The notes: generated by a model from the letters alone, not told the origin. A stretch of 11,185 bases of DNA from Clostridia bacterium (GCA_025997155.1 BNUF01000075.1:1-11185), one strand, 5' to 3'. Positions 1 through 7,252 are shown, numbered from the stretch's first letter. Translations and numbers: made by a program.

Positions 1-68
1 ATTCAAGCAAAAACGGCGAACCCCGCACAAAGAAAACGGAGTATGTTTGGACTAATTTTACGGTTTAA
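1..68 (+). pseudogene. possible 3' end of an unidentified gene at the left edge
   Basis: A reading frame enters from the left edge and stops at TAA 66-68. It ends in the residues KKTEYVWTNFTV. The lysine-rich stretch followed by EYVWTNF vaguely recalls the tail of phage-type adenine methylases, but this is only an impression from 21 residues. A second frame is also open, to a stop at 76-78, so even the choice of frame is uncertain. The direct repeat begins almost at the stop codon. Confidence 0.2.
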
Positions 69-131
69 AAAGTATTGATAATTAGGAAAATATATGTTAA
101 TATTTAGTGTACCTTATTTACTTTTGGTGAA
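63..131 (+). repeat. direct repeat, left copy (about 68 bp)
   Basis: This stretch recurs at 7664-7733. Positions 69-106 are identical to 7671-7708 (38 of 38). The match continues with a few substitutions to the shared TTTGGTGA, and on the left through GTTTAA with a one-base indel, after which the copies diverge. Immediately right of this copy the tape-measure reading frame begins in mid-protein, so the repeat's right end is a sequence junction. It could be an attachment site, the end of a mobile element, or a short dispersed promoter-bearing repeat. Confidence 0.85.
75..103 (+). promoter_or_regulatory. sigma-A-like promoter inside the left repeat
   Basis: TTGATA (75-80) and TAATAT (98-103) are separated by 17 bases, and both boxes are conserved exactly in the right repeat copy. 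The -35 box matches the consensus at 5 of 6 positions and the -10 box at 4 of 6. In this copy it faces the tape-measure remnant, so it probably has no useful product. Activity is inferred from sequence only. Confidence 0.45.
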
Positions 132-1586
132 GCAATCGCGATTTTGCAAAAAGAAATTGATAACTACAGAAAACAGCCGGGGACTTTTGTTCCCGAACAA
201 AAAAATACAGCCGACGTGCCAGCGGATACCACAAAGGCGGCGGAGGATTTGGCGCAACGTCAAAAAGCGTTATCTGAAACTTTGAAGAACTCCGCAAGCG
301 ACGTTTCCGAACTTAATCAAACGCTGTACGACTTGTCGCAAGGCGAAAGTTTGAATAGCGATGAAGTCTATAACCTCCTTGAAAAATACCCGCAACTTTC
401 AAGTGCTGTTTCCAAAACCATGGACGGATACAAAATAGAAAAGTCCGCGCTTGAGGGTTTGAGGATTTGCGGAGGATTCGCATTGACGAAGCCCGCGCCG
501 TACTTGAACAGAGCAAAAGCCGTTTGAAGGTTTACGGCATTGAAATAGATAGTATAAAAAACTTAGAGGACGCAAAGAAGGCAAAGAACAAAGTAAATAT
601 CGGCAGTATAGCGGATTTTAACTTTGATTCAAAAGCGTATGACGCGGCGTACTAAAAGCCGCCGAAGGCGCAAAAAAGCCGAAAAAGCGGCACAGTAAGC
701 AAGAGATAAAGAATTTTCCGACCTCAAATATGAGCTTGATTTGGAGTACATTGCCTATGTTGAATACTATGCCAGACTCGAGGAATTAAGGAACAAGCAT
801 TTTGAAAAAGGTTCAAGCGAGTGGCGGAAATACACGGCCCAACTCAAAAAGTTTTGGGACGAATATGCCGAAAACGCCGAAAAGCAACAGCGTGAAGAGT
901 TTGACAAGTTGATTGACTCCTCCGAGCTTGATATTTCGGAGCATAATTTTTATGACGACCGGACTGTTCCGACAGACGAGATTGACGCGTGGAACGCTGT
1001 TAAAGAACAGCTTAAACAGGGCTATGAAGATAGTATCCTTGATAAAGAGGAATACGAAAACAAGTTGCGCGAGATTGACCGCAACATTTTCAAAGCTGAA
1101 AAAGACATCACCGACGCACTTGAAAAAGAACAGGAAAAACGCAACGCAACCTTCAAGAAGCTAGCAAAAGAACGGTATGACGACCTCAAAAAAGAAACTG
1201 ATAACATTATAAAAATACGCCAAAAAGAACTTGACGCTAATATTAAATCTTTGCAGTCAGAGCTTAAAGCGCGTAAGGATTCCGCCGACGCACAGATAAA
1301 GGCGGTTCAGGCACAGGCTGAAATATTTAAGTCCGCCGTGACCGTCGAGGGTCGCAAGGAATACGAGCGAATACAAGCGGAACTTGAACAGTTTGAACGC
1401 GACGAACGCCGCACACAAATTGAAGAGGCAACAAACAAAAGCGTAGAACAGATAGAAATCGCGCAGGAATCATACGCCGAAGGGAACAAAGAACCTCAGG
1501 AATCGCTTAAGGAATCTTTTGACGAATACTACAACATAGTGCTCGTGGAAGCAAATGCCCGATATAACAGCCCGAATCACAACTAA
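129..1586 (+). pseudogene. phage tail tape-measure protein, broken internal part
   Basis: Remnant of the tape-measure protein that sets tail length in siphoviruses. Three successive frames carry the sequence. The first runs from about 129 to 465 and includes LLEKYPQLSSAVSKTMDGY, a pattern I associate with Firmicutes tape-measure proteins. The second runs from about 467 to 655 (SRLKVYGIEIDSIKNLEDA). After a scrambled stretch around 655-715, the third runs from about 720 to 1586 with the motif DLKYELDLEYIAYVEYYARL. The last part is strongly charged and predicted to be coiled coil, with many K/E/Q heptad-like runs over about residues 110-260 of that segment. There is no start codon: the frame begins abruptly at the right end of the direct repeat. 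The normal C-terminus is probably missing too, because the frame runs into the next tail gene near 1560. The family assignment is by resemblance. Loss of function is clear from the frame breaks. Confidence 0.6.
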
Positions 1587-2124
1587 CGTGAACGCCGTAG
1601 GCATATCACAGAACGAGGTTGTCACAAGCCTTGTGACGCGCCTTATTCCTTACGGCAAAAACGATATGCCGATAACAAGCTACCCTGAAAGCGGCGGACG
1701 CGACTACCTTGACAGACAAAATATAGCGGAATACGGCAAACGCGAAAAATACGTATACTGGGGCAATATCGACGATTTGGAAATGTTGTACAAACGCGCC
1801 GAGTGGCAATTCGACCCAAACAACCCCGAGCGTTGGGATAAACCACAACTGACAATAACAGGACGCATCGTAGATTTATTCAAACAAAACGCCGCAATAC
1901 CAAAGATTTCCCTAGGCGACGCGGTGCGAGTTATTGACAAGTCACTTGACATAGACCAAACCGAACGCGTCATAAGCGAAAAACGCTATCCGTATAACAA
2001 TACGAACTCCGAGTTGACAATCGGACATATCTTGCGGGATATGTTTTTTTATGTGAAAAAGGCAAACAAGGCCATCGGCAATATATCAAAACGGTTTAAC
2101 GTTTCAATCGGGCGATTTCTATGA
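1555..2124 (+). pseudogene. phage tail endopeptidase / minor structural protein, internal fragment
   Basis: This resembles the conserved part of the Tal-like 'phage minor structural protein' (prophage endopeptidase tail family), which forms the tail tip of Firmicutes siphoviruses. Visible features are the TRLIPYGKNDMPITSYPE block near the start, LTITGRIVDL in the middle, and LGDAVRVIDKSLDIDQTERV followed by ELTIGH near the end. These are in the order expected for that family. The ATG at 1555 lies within the overlapping tape-measure frame and is probably not a real start, since the family's N-terminal part is absent. The distal tail protein gene that normally lies between tape measure and Tal is also absent. 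The frame ends at 2124 by a frameshift, and sense continues in another frame from about 2087. Confidence 0.6.
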
Positions 2125-2569
2125 GTTGTTTGGTTTGACTTATATATTTCAAGAATACAATCAAATTGAAATGGAAAACGGCGATATTGTGGGTACTTAT
2201 TCGCGGATTGTCACGTCGTCTCCCGAAGACCCCATAGTAAATTTTGGAAGGTCCCTCGGGCAAACCATTAGCGGCGGTTATAGCGTATCGGGGATTAATT
2301 CCGCTTTGGTGGGCGCAAGCGGTGTACCTGTTATATGTCTTGGTGCAGCCAGTGGCTCAACTGGCGTGAATTATCCAATACTCCCTATTACGATTTACGC
2401 CATAAGGCAAAGCGGAACGGTGGCAAAGTCCGCGCCTCGCTTCGGACAGTGGATTAGTCCCGCCGCCAACACGAACATAAAAATGACCGCTGACGAATAT
2501 ATTAACGCCTTACAGCTTCAATCGATAACGGTAACCTCAGGTTGGCAAACGACAGCGACATTTTCATAA
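2087..2569 (+). pseudogene. phage structural protein fragment, unassigned
   Basis: About 160 codons open to TAA 2567-2569, read in a different frame from the preceding tail fragment and overlapping its end. The text is rich in G, S, T and aromatic residues (for example SLGQTISGGYSVSG, and PRFGQWISPAANTNI near the end), as expected of beta-rich phage fibre or baseplate material. There is no convincing start codon, so this is either the continuation of the Tal-like protein after a frameshift or the 3' part of a separate baseplate gene. I do not recognise the family. The stop overlaps the start of the next small ORF (TAATG), a coupling typical of phage late operons. Confidence 0.45.
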
Positions 2570-2667
2570 TGTACAGACTCATAGTATCAGTTCAAGACAC
2601 CTTCCCTTGGTACAGCGTCGCCGTCGCGTATGAAAGCGCGTTTTGCGGGGTAGGGTTTAGGAGTTGA
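2569..2667 (+). CDS. small phage ORF, 32 residues, unknown function
   Basis: ATG 2569 overlaps the preceding stop by one base (TAATG), and TGA 2665-2667 lies just before the tail-fibre start. The product starts MYRLIVSVQDTFPW and contains a segment rich in A, V and F with one cysteine. Its position and tight coupling on both sides suggest a genuine small late gene, but 32 residues may also be a shortened remnant. No family is recognised. Confidence 0.4.
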   Translation: MYRLIVSVQDTFPWYSVAVAYESAFCGVGFRS

Positions 2668-2672
2668 ATTTT

Positions 2673-4189
2673 ATGGCTATAAACGCAGACGGAGAGCCTA
2701 TAAAATATGGGGGCGTTGTTTATCCCGATTTCGGCGCGGTATTGCGAAATATTATGAACGGTGGCGGCGGTTTAAGTTCTGTCACGCACGACAATACACT
2801 TACGGGCAACGGCTCGGCGGGTTCGCCGCTCGGCGTAAATATCAGCGGCTTAATTGACGGAAACGACAAAATATTATCCTCTTCCGCTAACGGGTTTCTA
2901 TCCAGTCTGTCACTTGAATACGATACCGAAACTGGCACTATGACGCTTAGGGGCAAAAACGGCGAGGTACTGTCAACTATAAATCTTCCGCTTGAGAGTT
3001 TTCTTGAGAACGCGGAATTTGATAACACTACAAATATCTTGACGTTCTCGTGGAACACCGAAAGCGGCATTGAAGATATGGAAGTTGATTTATCGGGCTT
3101 AATCCAAACCTACACGGCGGGTGACGGTCTGGCGGAAAATGACGGCGAGTTCCGCGTTGTTATCGACGGCAACGAAACCCGCCTGCAAATTGACCCGACA
3201 AGCAAGAGCCTGAAAATTGATTTAACGGACATTAAAACGAAACTTGACGGCATAGAGGCGGAGGCACAGGTGAACGCGGCGACTTCCGTTGCGGACAAGT
3301 CTGGCGAGGTGACTCTCACAAAATCCGACATAGGACTCGGGAGCGTTGACAACGTCGCCGACATCGATAAGACCGTTAAAAACGCGTCCTATCTGGTTGC
3401 GGACGATAGCGAATTAGGTACGTGGTTTCACGGGAAGTTAAGTGAAATATGTCACTCTGGCACTTGGAAATTCAAGCAAATACGTGCAGCTGGCGTATTC
3501 CCCCGATTTAACCAGGGCGTTTATGCGAAATTTCAACGGGAACTTCCTTAACGGCGTGGGTCGAGTTGTTTGCCGTAAATTCGCCCGAGATAAAACTCGA
3601 CGCGACAAGAGCGATATATGTGGACGCGGACGGCGCGATATGCGCTAGGGCGGGTGCTGATTCGGTTTTCAAAATATCGACATACTCTGGGTTCAACGTC
3701 GGCATAGGCTCACTCTTTAGAAACACTAAACGGCGGGGACAGAAACTCCGCCGTGGGGCTGTATTCGCTCTCTAATCCGTTTTCTTGGGGGCAAGGACGC
3801 ACGGAGCAACCTCGGACGGCGTGACAAACACAATCGTTATAGGGTATAACGCCGCAAGTCAAGGCAGCATAACCTTGGGTAACTCCAGTATTACGAAATT
3901 GTCGTGCCAGGTGACCGCAATAACGGCGTTGTCCGATTCAAGGCTCAAAGAAGAGATATCGCCCGCCGGTTTGTCAATGTGCCTTGACGCTGTTATGAGC
4001 GACAAGATTTTCCCGCTGCTTGATTCTGACGGCGAGCAACTATACGAAGAGGACGGCGAAACGCCCAGAACTTTACTCTTGGAGGACGTGAAGGAAATCA
4101 CCATGACAGAGGCAATCCCGACCCTTTGGGGCGCGGTTCAGGCGTTGACCGCGCGGGTTGCCGCACTTGAGGCGCAACTTAATCAATAA
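2673..4189 (+). pseudogene. phage tail fibre with S74 (endosialidase-type) chaperone end, frameshifted
   Basis: The start is ATG 2673, nine bases after AGGAG at 2659-2663. The first frame runs about 250 codons and contains THDNTLTGNGSAGSPLGV near residue 38 and, further on, SGEVTLTKSDIGLGSVDNVA, a repeat type common in tail fibres. After about 3430 the sense moves through further frames: KYVTLALGNSSKYVQLAYS, then SPEIKLDATRAIYVDADG from about 3570, then GDRNSAVGLYSLSNPF at about 3735. The last frame, from about 3785 to 4189, ends in IVIGYNAASQGSITLGNSSI and SDSRLKEEI, the hallmark of the peptidase S74 intramolecular chaperone that trimerises the fibre and then cuts itself off. A C-terminal heptad stretch (LTARVAALEAQL) fits that domain. 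At least four frame breaks mean no full product. In an intact phage this would bind the host surface. Confidence 0.65.
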
Positions 4190-4202
4190 AGGGGGTGATT
4201 TT

Positions 4203-4404
4203 ATGCACGATTTAGCGGCGAAACTTCCGATATTTTTCAACGGTTGCGGCGGTAGTAGGCGGCATATCGGGGGAACTCCTTGGCGACGCGGATATTTCGC
4301 GGGCGGCGATTATATGCTTTTACGCAAGCAACGAGGGTATAAGTATTTTGGAAAACGTGGCGAAACTCGATAGGCCTCCCTACTTCGATACAAGACTACT
4401 TTAA
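4203..4404 (+). pseudogene. phage holin remnant, frameshifted and internally deleted
   Basis: ATG 4203 follows an AAAGGGGGTG ribosome binding site. About 13 codons later, near 4240, sense shifts frame and continues to TAA 4402-4404. The second frame reads VAAVVGGISGELLGD, the first membrane segment of a class of Firmicutes holins. It ends in NEGISILENVAKLDRPP, close to the conserved C-terminal 'NEGISILEN' region of the phage_holin_4 type family. The segment that would hold the remaining membrane helices is missing between them, and only about 66 codons are left of a usual 130 or so. Its position right after the tail fibre is the standard start of a lysis module, but no endolysin follows. The holin call comes from motif recognition. 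The loss of function is plain from the sequence. Confidence 0.6.
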
Positions 4405-4417
4405 ATTACAATTATAC

Positions 4418-4446
4418 TTGAAAAACTTAGCTACATGTAGTAAAAT
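4418..4446 (+). promoter_or_regulatory. strong sigma-A promoter for the 173-residue gene
   Basis: TTGAAA (4418-4423), a 17-base spacer, then TAAAAT (4441-4446). Each box matches the consensus at 5 of 6 positions and the spacing is ideal. It lies just behind the dead holin and about 30 bases before the start codon of the acidic protein, which has a GGGGGG-type ribosome binding site. The gene therefore has its own transcription start and does not depend on the phage late operon. Confidence 0.7.
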
Positions 4447-4476
4447 ATTACAAATAAGCAAAAAGGGGGGCAAATC

Positions 4477-4998
4477 ATGGACGAGTTCGACAACCTAGAA
4501 AAACTTAAAACAGCTTATGAAAAAGAAATTGACGAATATGTAAACGGATTAATTAAAAAATATTCCGCCGTCGGCGGTTTATGCGCGTTAAGCGACTACA
4601 ACCCAAAACCCTACGAAACAGACGACGCATACCTGTGGCGGATATGCGACGCAATCGAAGACGCAATAGACGAATACCTATTGTCTCACGAGGATTACGA
4701 AAACAACGAAAATTATGTAGTTGAAGGCGCGGATTTTCCTAAACCCGACACCTCTAACGCGGAGGACTACTCGCGCATCGTAAACATACTCGAAAACTAT
4801 GACGCTGCCGCCGAGGTAAAATTCGATAACGCCTTACTAAAACTCAAACTATCCAAACTTGAAGACGCAAAGATTTACGAGGTAATTCCCTATCCGCTAA
4901 AGAAAGAACTCACAGAGGAACTTCTCATACTTATTATAGAAACGTTATTTAAAGTAATGCCAAAAACTGAACCAAAAACCAAAAGTAAGAAAAAGTAA
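4477..4998 (+). CDS. acidic protein of 173 residues, unknown function
   Basis: Intact ORF from ATG 4477 to TAA 4996-4998, with GGGGGG at 4465-4470 as the ribosome binding site. It has its own promoter. The product has no signal peptide or membrane helix. It is markedly acidic and rich in D, E, N and Y through the first 110 residues (for example KPYETDDAYLWRICDAIEDA near residue 45). A leucine-rich helical part follows (LKLKLSKLEDAK, then LTEELLILIIETLFKVM), and it ends in a lysine-rich tail (KTKSKKK). I do not recognise a family. It is the only undamaged gene between the two direct repeats, with its own promoter in front and a terminator behind. That arrangement fits a cargo ('moron') gene kept after the phage died, possibly expressed in the lysogen. 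A small acidic protein could be an antitoxin, DNA mimic or anti-defence factor, but nothing in the sequence proves this. Confidence 0.7.
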   Translation: MDEFDNLEKLKTAYEKEIDEYVNGLIKKYSAVGGLCALSDYNPKPYETDDAYLWRICDAIEDAIDEYLLSHEDYENNENYVVEGADFPKPDTSNAEDYSRIVNILENYDAAAEVKFDNALLKLKLSKLEDAKIYEVIPYPLKKELTEELLILIIETLFKVMPKTEPKTKSKKK

Positions 4999-5188
4999 AT
5001 TTAACTCTCTTAAAAAACTAATTAAATCAAAATTTAATAAACGTTTAATTATTGTTCAAAAATCGTTTAATAAATTCACCAGTCTTATGAAAAGCATTTT
5101 TATACTAAAAGTTATTAAACTTAAGATTATATTAACTAATAATTTTCCGATTTATTTCTAGTTTATTTCCGAATTTTGATATAAAAGC
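4999..5188. other. very A/T-rich spacer with repeated GTTTAAT
   Basis: About 190 bases of very low GC with no plausible gene. GTTTAAT occurs on the + strand near 5043 and 5065 and in reverse (ATTAAAC) near 5114. An imperfect palindrome around TTTAATAAACGTTTAATTA sits at about 5034-5052. A possible -10 box TATACT is at 5101-5106, but no good -35 box lies at the right distance. It may be a long 3' untranslated region leading to the terminator, or carry protein-binding sites. Confidence 0.35.
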
Positions 5189-5230
5189 AAAAATCTCCTG
5201 TGAATATTTTCCAATTCACAGGAGATTTTT
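5189..5230. terminator. perfect 17-bp hairpin terminator, bidirectional
   Basis: AAAAATCTCCTGTGAAT (5189-5205) and its exact reverse complement (5214-5230) enclose an 8-base loop. The arms begin with A's and end with T's, so each strand reads a stem followed by a U-tract. This is a textbook intrinsic terminator that works in both directions. It closes the transcription unit of the acidic 173-residue protein and separates it from the broken genes to the right. Confidence 0.85.
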
Positions 5231-5251
5231 TACTTTTATGGCTAAATATTT

Positions 5252-5286
5252 TTACCAAATTATTACCATTTTTACCAGTTCGGTAA
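5252..5286. repeat. three TTACCA direct repeats with an inverted GGTAA
   Basis: TTACCA occurs at 5252-5257, 5263-5268 and 5272-5277 (spacings of 11 and 9 bases). An inverted copy, CGGTAA, at 5281-5286 makes a small TTACC-N5-GGTAA hairpin followed by a T-run. It could be a cluster of repressor or integrase arm-type sites, or a weak second terminator. No assignment is possible from sequence alone. Confidence 0.35.
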
Positions 5287-5631
5287 GATTTTTTTATTCA
5301 AATTATTTTTCTTATTCTTTATGCGGTTTTACAACAGCGGCTCGGCGTTTCGGTCGCGTTCGTTGGTATACGTAAGATGTCTACCCGTTGGGGCAGTTGC
5401 ACAGCGAAAACCCGTCGCATACGGCTTAACGCCGCGCTTGAATACTGCCCGCGAGAGCGCTTGGAGTATGTCGTCGTCCACGAGTTGGCACACTTACGAG
5501 AAAACAACCATTCTCCGCGCTTTTGGGCGATTGTGGCGGGCGCGTTGCCGGATTACAAGGTTCGGCAGACGAAATTAAGGACGTTGTCGTGGTTGCTGAA
5601 CGTACGGGGAGGAACTGAAAATGGCGATTGA
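5287..5631 (+). pseudogene. YgjP-type zinc metallopeptidase, C-terminal half
   Basis: The frame carries the core of the YgjP/DUF45 (WLM-like) metallopeptidases. TRWGSCTAKTRRIRLNAAL is followed by the zinc motif HELAH, and then by NHSPRFW, which supplies the third ligand region, and LPDYK. The HExxH histidines and glutamate are present. Homology begins around 5326 (VLQQRLGVSVAFVGIRKM), but the family is normally about 230-250 residues. Here the N-terminal half is missing, with an upstream in-frame stop at 5284-5286 and no good start. The ATG at 5377 lies inside the conserved motif, so it is not the original start. The end overlaps the following GyrI-like fragment by 11 bases, indicating an old operon. 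A residual short protein is possible but unlikely to be active. Confidence 0.6.
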
Positions 5632-5713
5632 TTTTAAGAAAACGCAAAAGGAACTATACCAGCCAAAGACCGCACCGTCGATAATTGACGTGCCAAAGGT
5701 AAGCGTCAAATAG
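5621..5713 (+). pseudogene. GyrI-like small-molecule-binding protein, first 30 codons only
   Basis: ATG 5621 has a GGGGAGG ribosome binding site eight bases upstream and overlaps the end of the metallopeptidase frame. The product starts MAIDFKKTQKELYQPKTAPS and continues IIDVPK, which closely matches the start of GyrI-like domain proteins (stand-alone AraC effector-domain relatives, about 200 residues). After VPK the text diverges and stops at 5713. The rest has been replaced by sequence belonging to the IS66 remnant on the opposite strand. The translation signals are intact, so a meaningless 30-residue peptide could still be made. Confidence 0.65.
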
Positions 5714-5728
5714 CTATGGACGTATTGG

Positions 5729-6390
5729 TTAAGAGATGCTTGAACCGAGCGAATTAGGAATACGACAAAACTCTTGCGCTTCTTGGCAGCACGGTAAAAA
5801 ATCAGCCCATTGCTCCTTGGGAGAGTTTGGGAGGGCTTGAAGCAGATAATTTATATACAGAAACGACACAAGTCCGTTTAGCATCGCGGTTTCGACTATC
5901 GAATACGCAACAGCACTTGCCGCCGCGCCGCTTGCGGCGAACGAGAACAGCCAGTTTTTGCACCCAGTTGAAAAAGGACGTATGCTGGGTGCGATTACTT
6001 TAAAGTTCCAGCCGTCCCTCCAAGGGGAAGTTCATAAGCCATTGTTATTGGTTGACTGCATACGTTCATTTCGTCGTATTGCCGCTCCAATTCTAACAGT
6101 TTGTTGCAGTACACAAACCCGATGTTGGCGAAGGCATTTACGCGGTCTTCTTTGGGCAGGGCTTTCAAGGCCTCGTCAAACTTGCGCCTCGCGTACGCCC
6201 AACACTCCACGAGCGTCACGCCGAGTTTTTCAAGGTGTTTGCAGCCCGCCTAGCCGTCGACGCGCAGGTATCCCGCAAACCCTTTAAGGAAGGCACTTAC
6301 GGCCTCTTTCTCCCGCGTCGGCTGATATTCCGACGTGTCGTTCGGCGTGTTTATGATATAGCCGCATATACGAATTTGCGGTGTTTTGAA
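5729..6390 (-). mobile_element. IS66-family transposase remnant (C-terminal half, broken)
   Basis: Read on the - strand, the sequence passes through conserved stretches of the IS66 DDE transposase. First comes EYQPTREKEAVSAFLKGF, then GYLRVDG followed by an in-frame TAG where the family has tyrosine (near 6252). Next comes ECWAYARRKFDEALKALPKE, matching the family's CWAHARRKF block. The true C-terminal block follows in another frame from about 6015: SIRPFSTGCKNWLFSF and ASAVAYSIVETAMLNGL, then ALPNSP, ending at TAA 5729-5731. The piece between the two blocks, which should contain the last catalytic residue region and the NN(x)AER motif, is shortened and altered. The N-terminal third and the partner genes tnpA and tnpB are absent. 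No terminal inverted repeats or target duplication were found. The element is dead. Confidence 0.75.
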
Positions 6391-6412
6391 ATGGCTTTGC
6401 CCTTAAAGTTCA

Positions 6413-6889
6413 TCACGGCGGCTCACCGCCCAGCCCGCGCAGCAATTCGTCCAGTTTGTCAGCTATGAAATTTCCGTCGGCTTCAAACTCATGTACACCG
6501 ACTTTCGCCCGAATCCCGCCAGCCAAACTTTTTCGGACGGGAATGTCTATTTTAAGGCGTTCTCCGTCGTTATTGCCACCAACGACAACCGCCGCCAGGT
6601 CGTCCGATATTTGGCCGCACCCAAATGTCGCCGGAGGCTGGCGTGCCTTATGCTCAGCGTTTGCGCGGCACATATCCCTGTCCTTGATTTTCTCCGCAAT
6701 ACCGGGTATAGGCATAAACCAACCCTTGCCGCCCCCTTGCCATGCCTTGACTTTAAGCGCTTTCCTCGCACGCTCAAGCGTTTTTATGCTTATGAACCTC
6801 GGCGGACGGCTTCTCGCACCTTGTTCTTATATAGATACTCACCAGCCCCTTTCTGCGGCTGATGCTATTTTACCTCTGTAACGCGACAT
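6413..6889 (-). pseudogene. unidentified broken gene, about 155 codons over three frames
   Basis: On the - strand a start ATG at 6889 begins MSRYRGKIASAAERG. A frame change gives EYLYKNKVREAVRR, and a second, near 6800, gives SIKTLERARKALKVKAW. The last part is open for about 130 codons to TGA at 6413, with FMPIPGIAEKIKDRD, DDLAAVVVGGNNDGE and FIADKLDELLRGLGGE. The pieces join smoothly at two single-site frameshifts, which argues for one original gene. The stop overlaps a following ATG (GTGATGA) that opens a 20-residue frame (MNFKGKAISKHRKF), so it was probably in an operon later cut by the IS66 remnant. I do not recognise the family. The opposite strand is also open over much of this stretch (from about 6456), but codon usage and frame joins favour the - strand. 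Confidence 0.4.
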
Positions 6890-6915
6890 CTGCCACGTCC
6901 GTAGCTGTTTGACGC

Positions 6916-7230
6916 TTACCTTTGACGTACAGCCTTTGCTTTCGGCAACTTTGAAGACAAAATCAGCGAGTTTACGCCCGATTCGTTAATCAATGTCATT
7001 TCGCCCTCTTTGTATTTCCCTGTCGGCTTGCCGTGAGAGATGACATCGCTTGATACATAACGTTTCGTTACGTCACAAGTTTCGATATGGTCGTTTATAG
7101 CTTTACTATAATTTGAATAATCTAGTGTTTGCGCCACTTCAAGCCCAACAAACCACGGTTCACTATCAATCAACTGTACACTTACCGCGCCAAACTCTTC
7201 TTTCTCAAAAATTTTCAACTCCTTTTTAAT
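6916..7230 (-). pseudogene. phage antirepressor, BRO-N domain only
   Basis: The frame reads LKIFEKEEFGAV, then EPWFVGLEVAQTLDYSNYSK, and near the end MTLINESGVNSLILSSKLP. This is the full BRO-N pattern of phage antirepressors, which bind and inactivate prophage repressors. It stops after SSKLPKAK with five unrelated residues. The usual continuation (FKRWVTSEVLP and the C-terminal ANT/KilA-C domain) is missing. The natural start also seems lost: the only in-frame TTG (7216-7218) lies directly against AGGAG, too close to use. ATT at 7228-7230, just before AAAAAGGAG, is preceded by GGAG at a proper 10-base distance. This suggests ATG mutated to ATT. A promoter and palindrome lie just upstream. 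Confidence 0.7.
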
Positions 7231-7252
7231 TCTGGTTTAACTCCGTTTAATT

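Noticed and set aside
94..285. + strand ORF starting in the left repeat (MLIFSVPYLLL)
   Set aside because: The ATG is part of the repeat and lies within the promoter region. Past the repeat the tape-measure remnant is read in a different frame.
2720..3364. - strand ORFs of 116 and 84 codons over the tail-fibre gene
   Set aside because: They are complements of a well-recognised fibre frame, rich in S, P and V as expected for shadows, with no start signals.
5719..5995. Apparent + strand coding text (for example SPFSIAVSTIEYATALAAAPL) between the GyrI fragment and 6000
   Set aside because: The opposite strand reads the IS66 transposase C-terminus (GCKNWLFSF, SAVAYSIVETAMLNGL) over the same bases, which explains the openness of the + strand.
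6456..6881. Long + strand ORF of 141 codons
   Set aside because: Its composition (many S, P, R) looks like a shadow frame, it has no ribosome binding site, and the - strand pieces join into a more natural protein.
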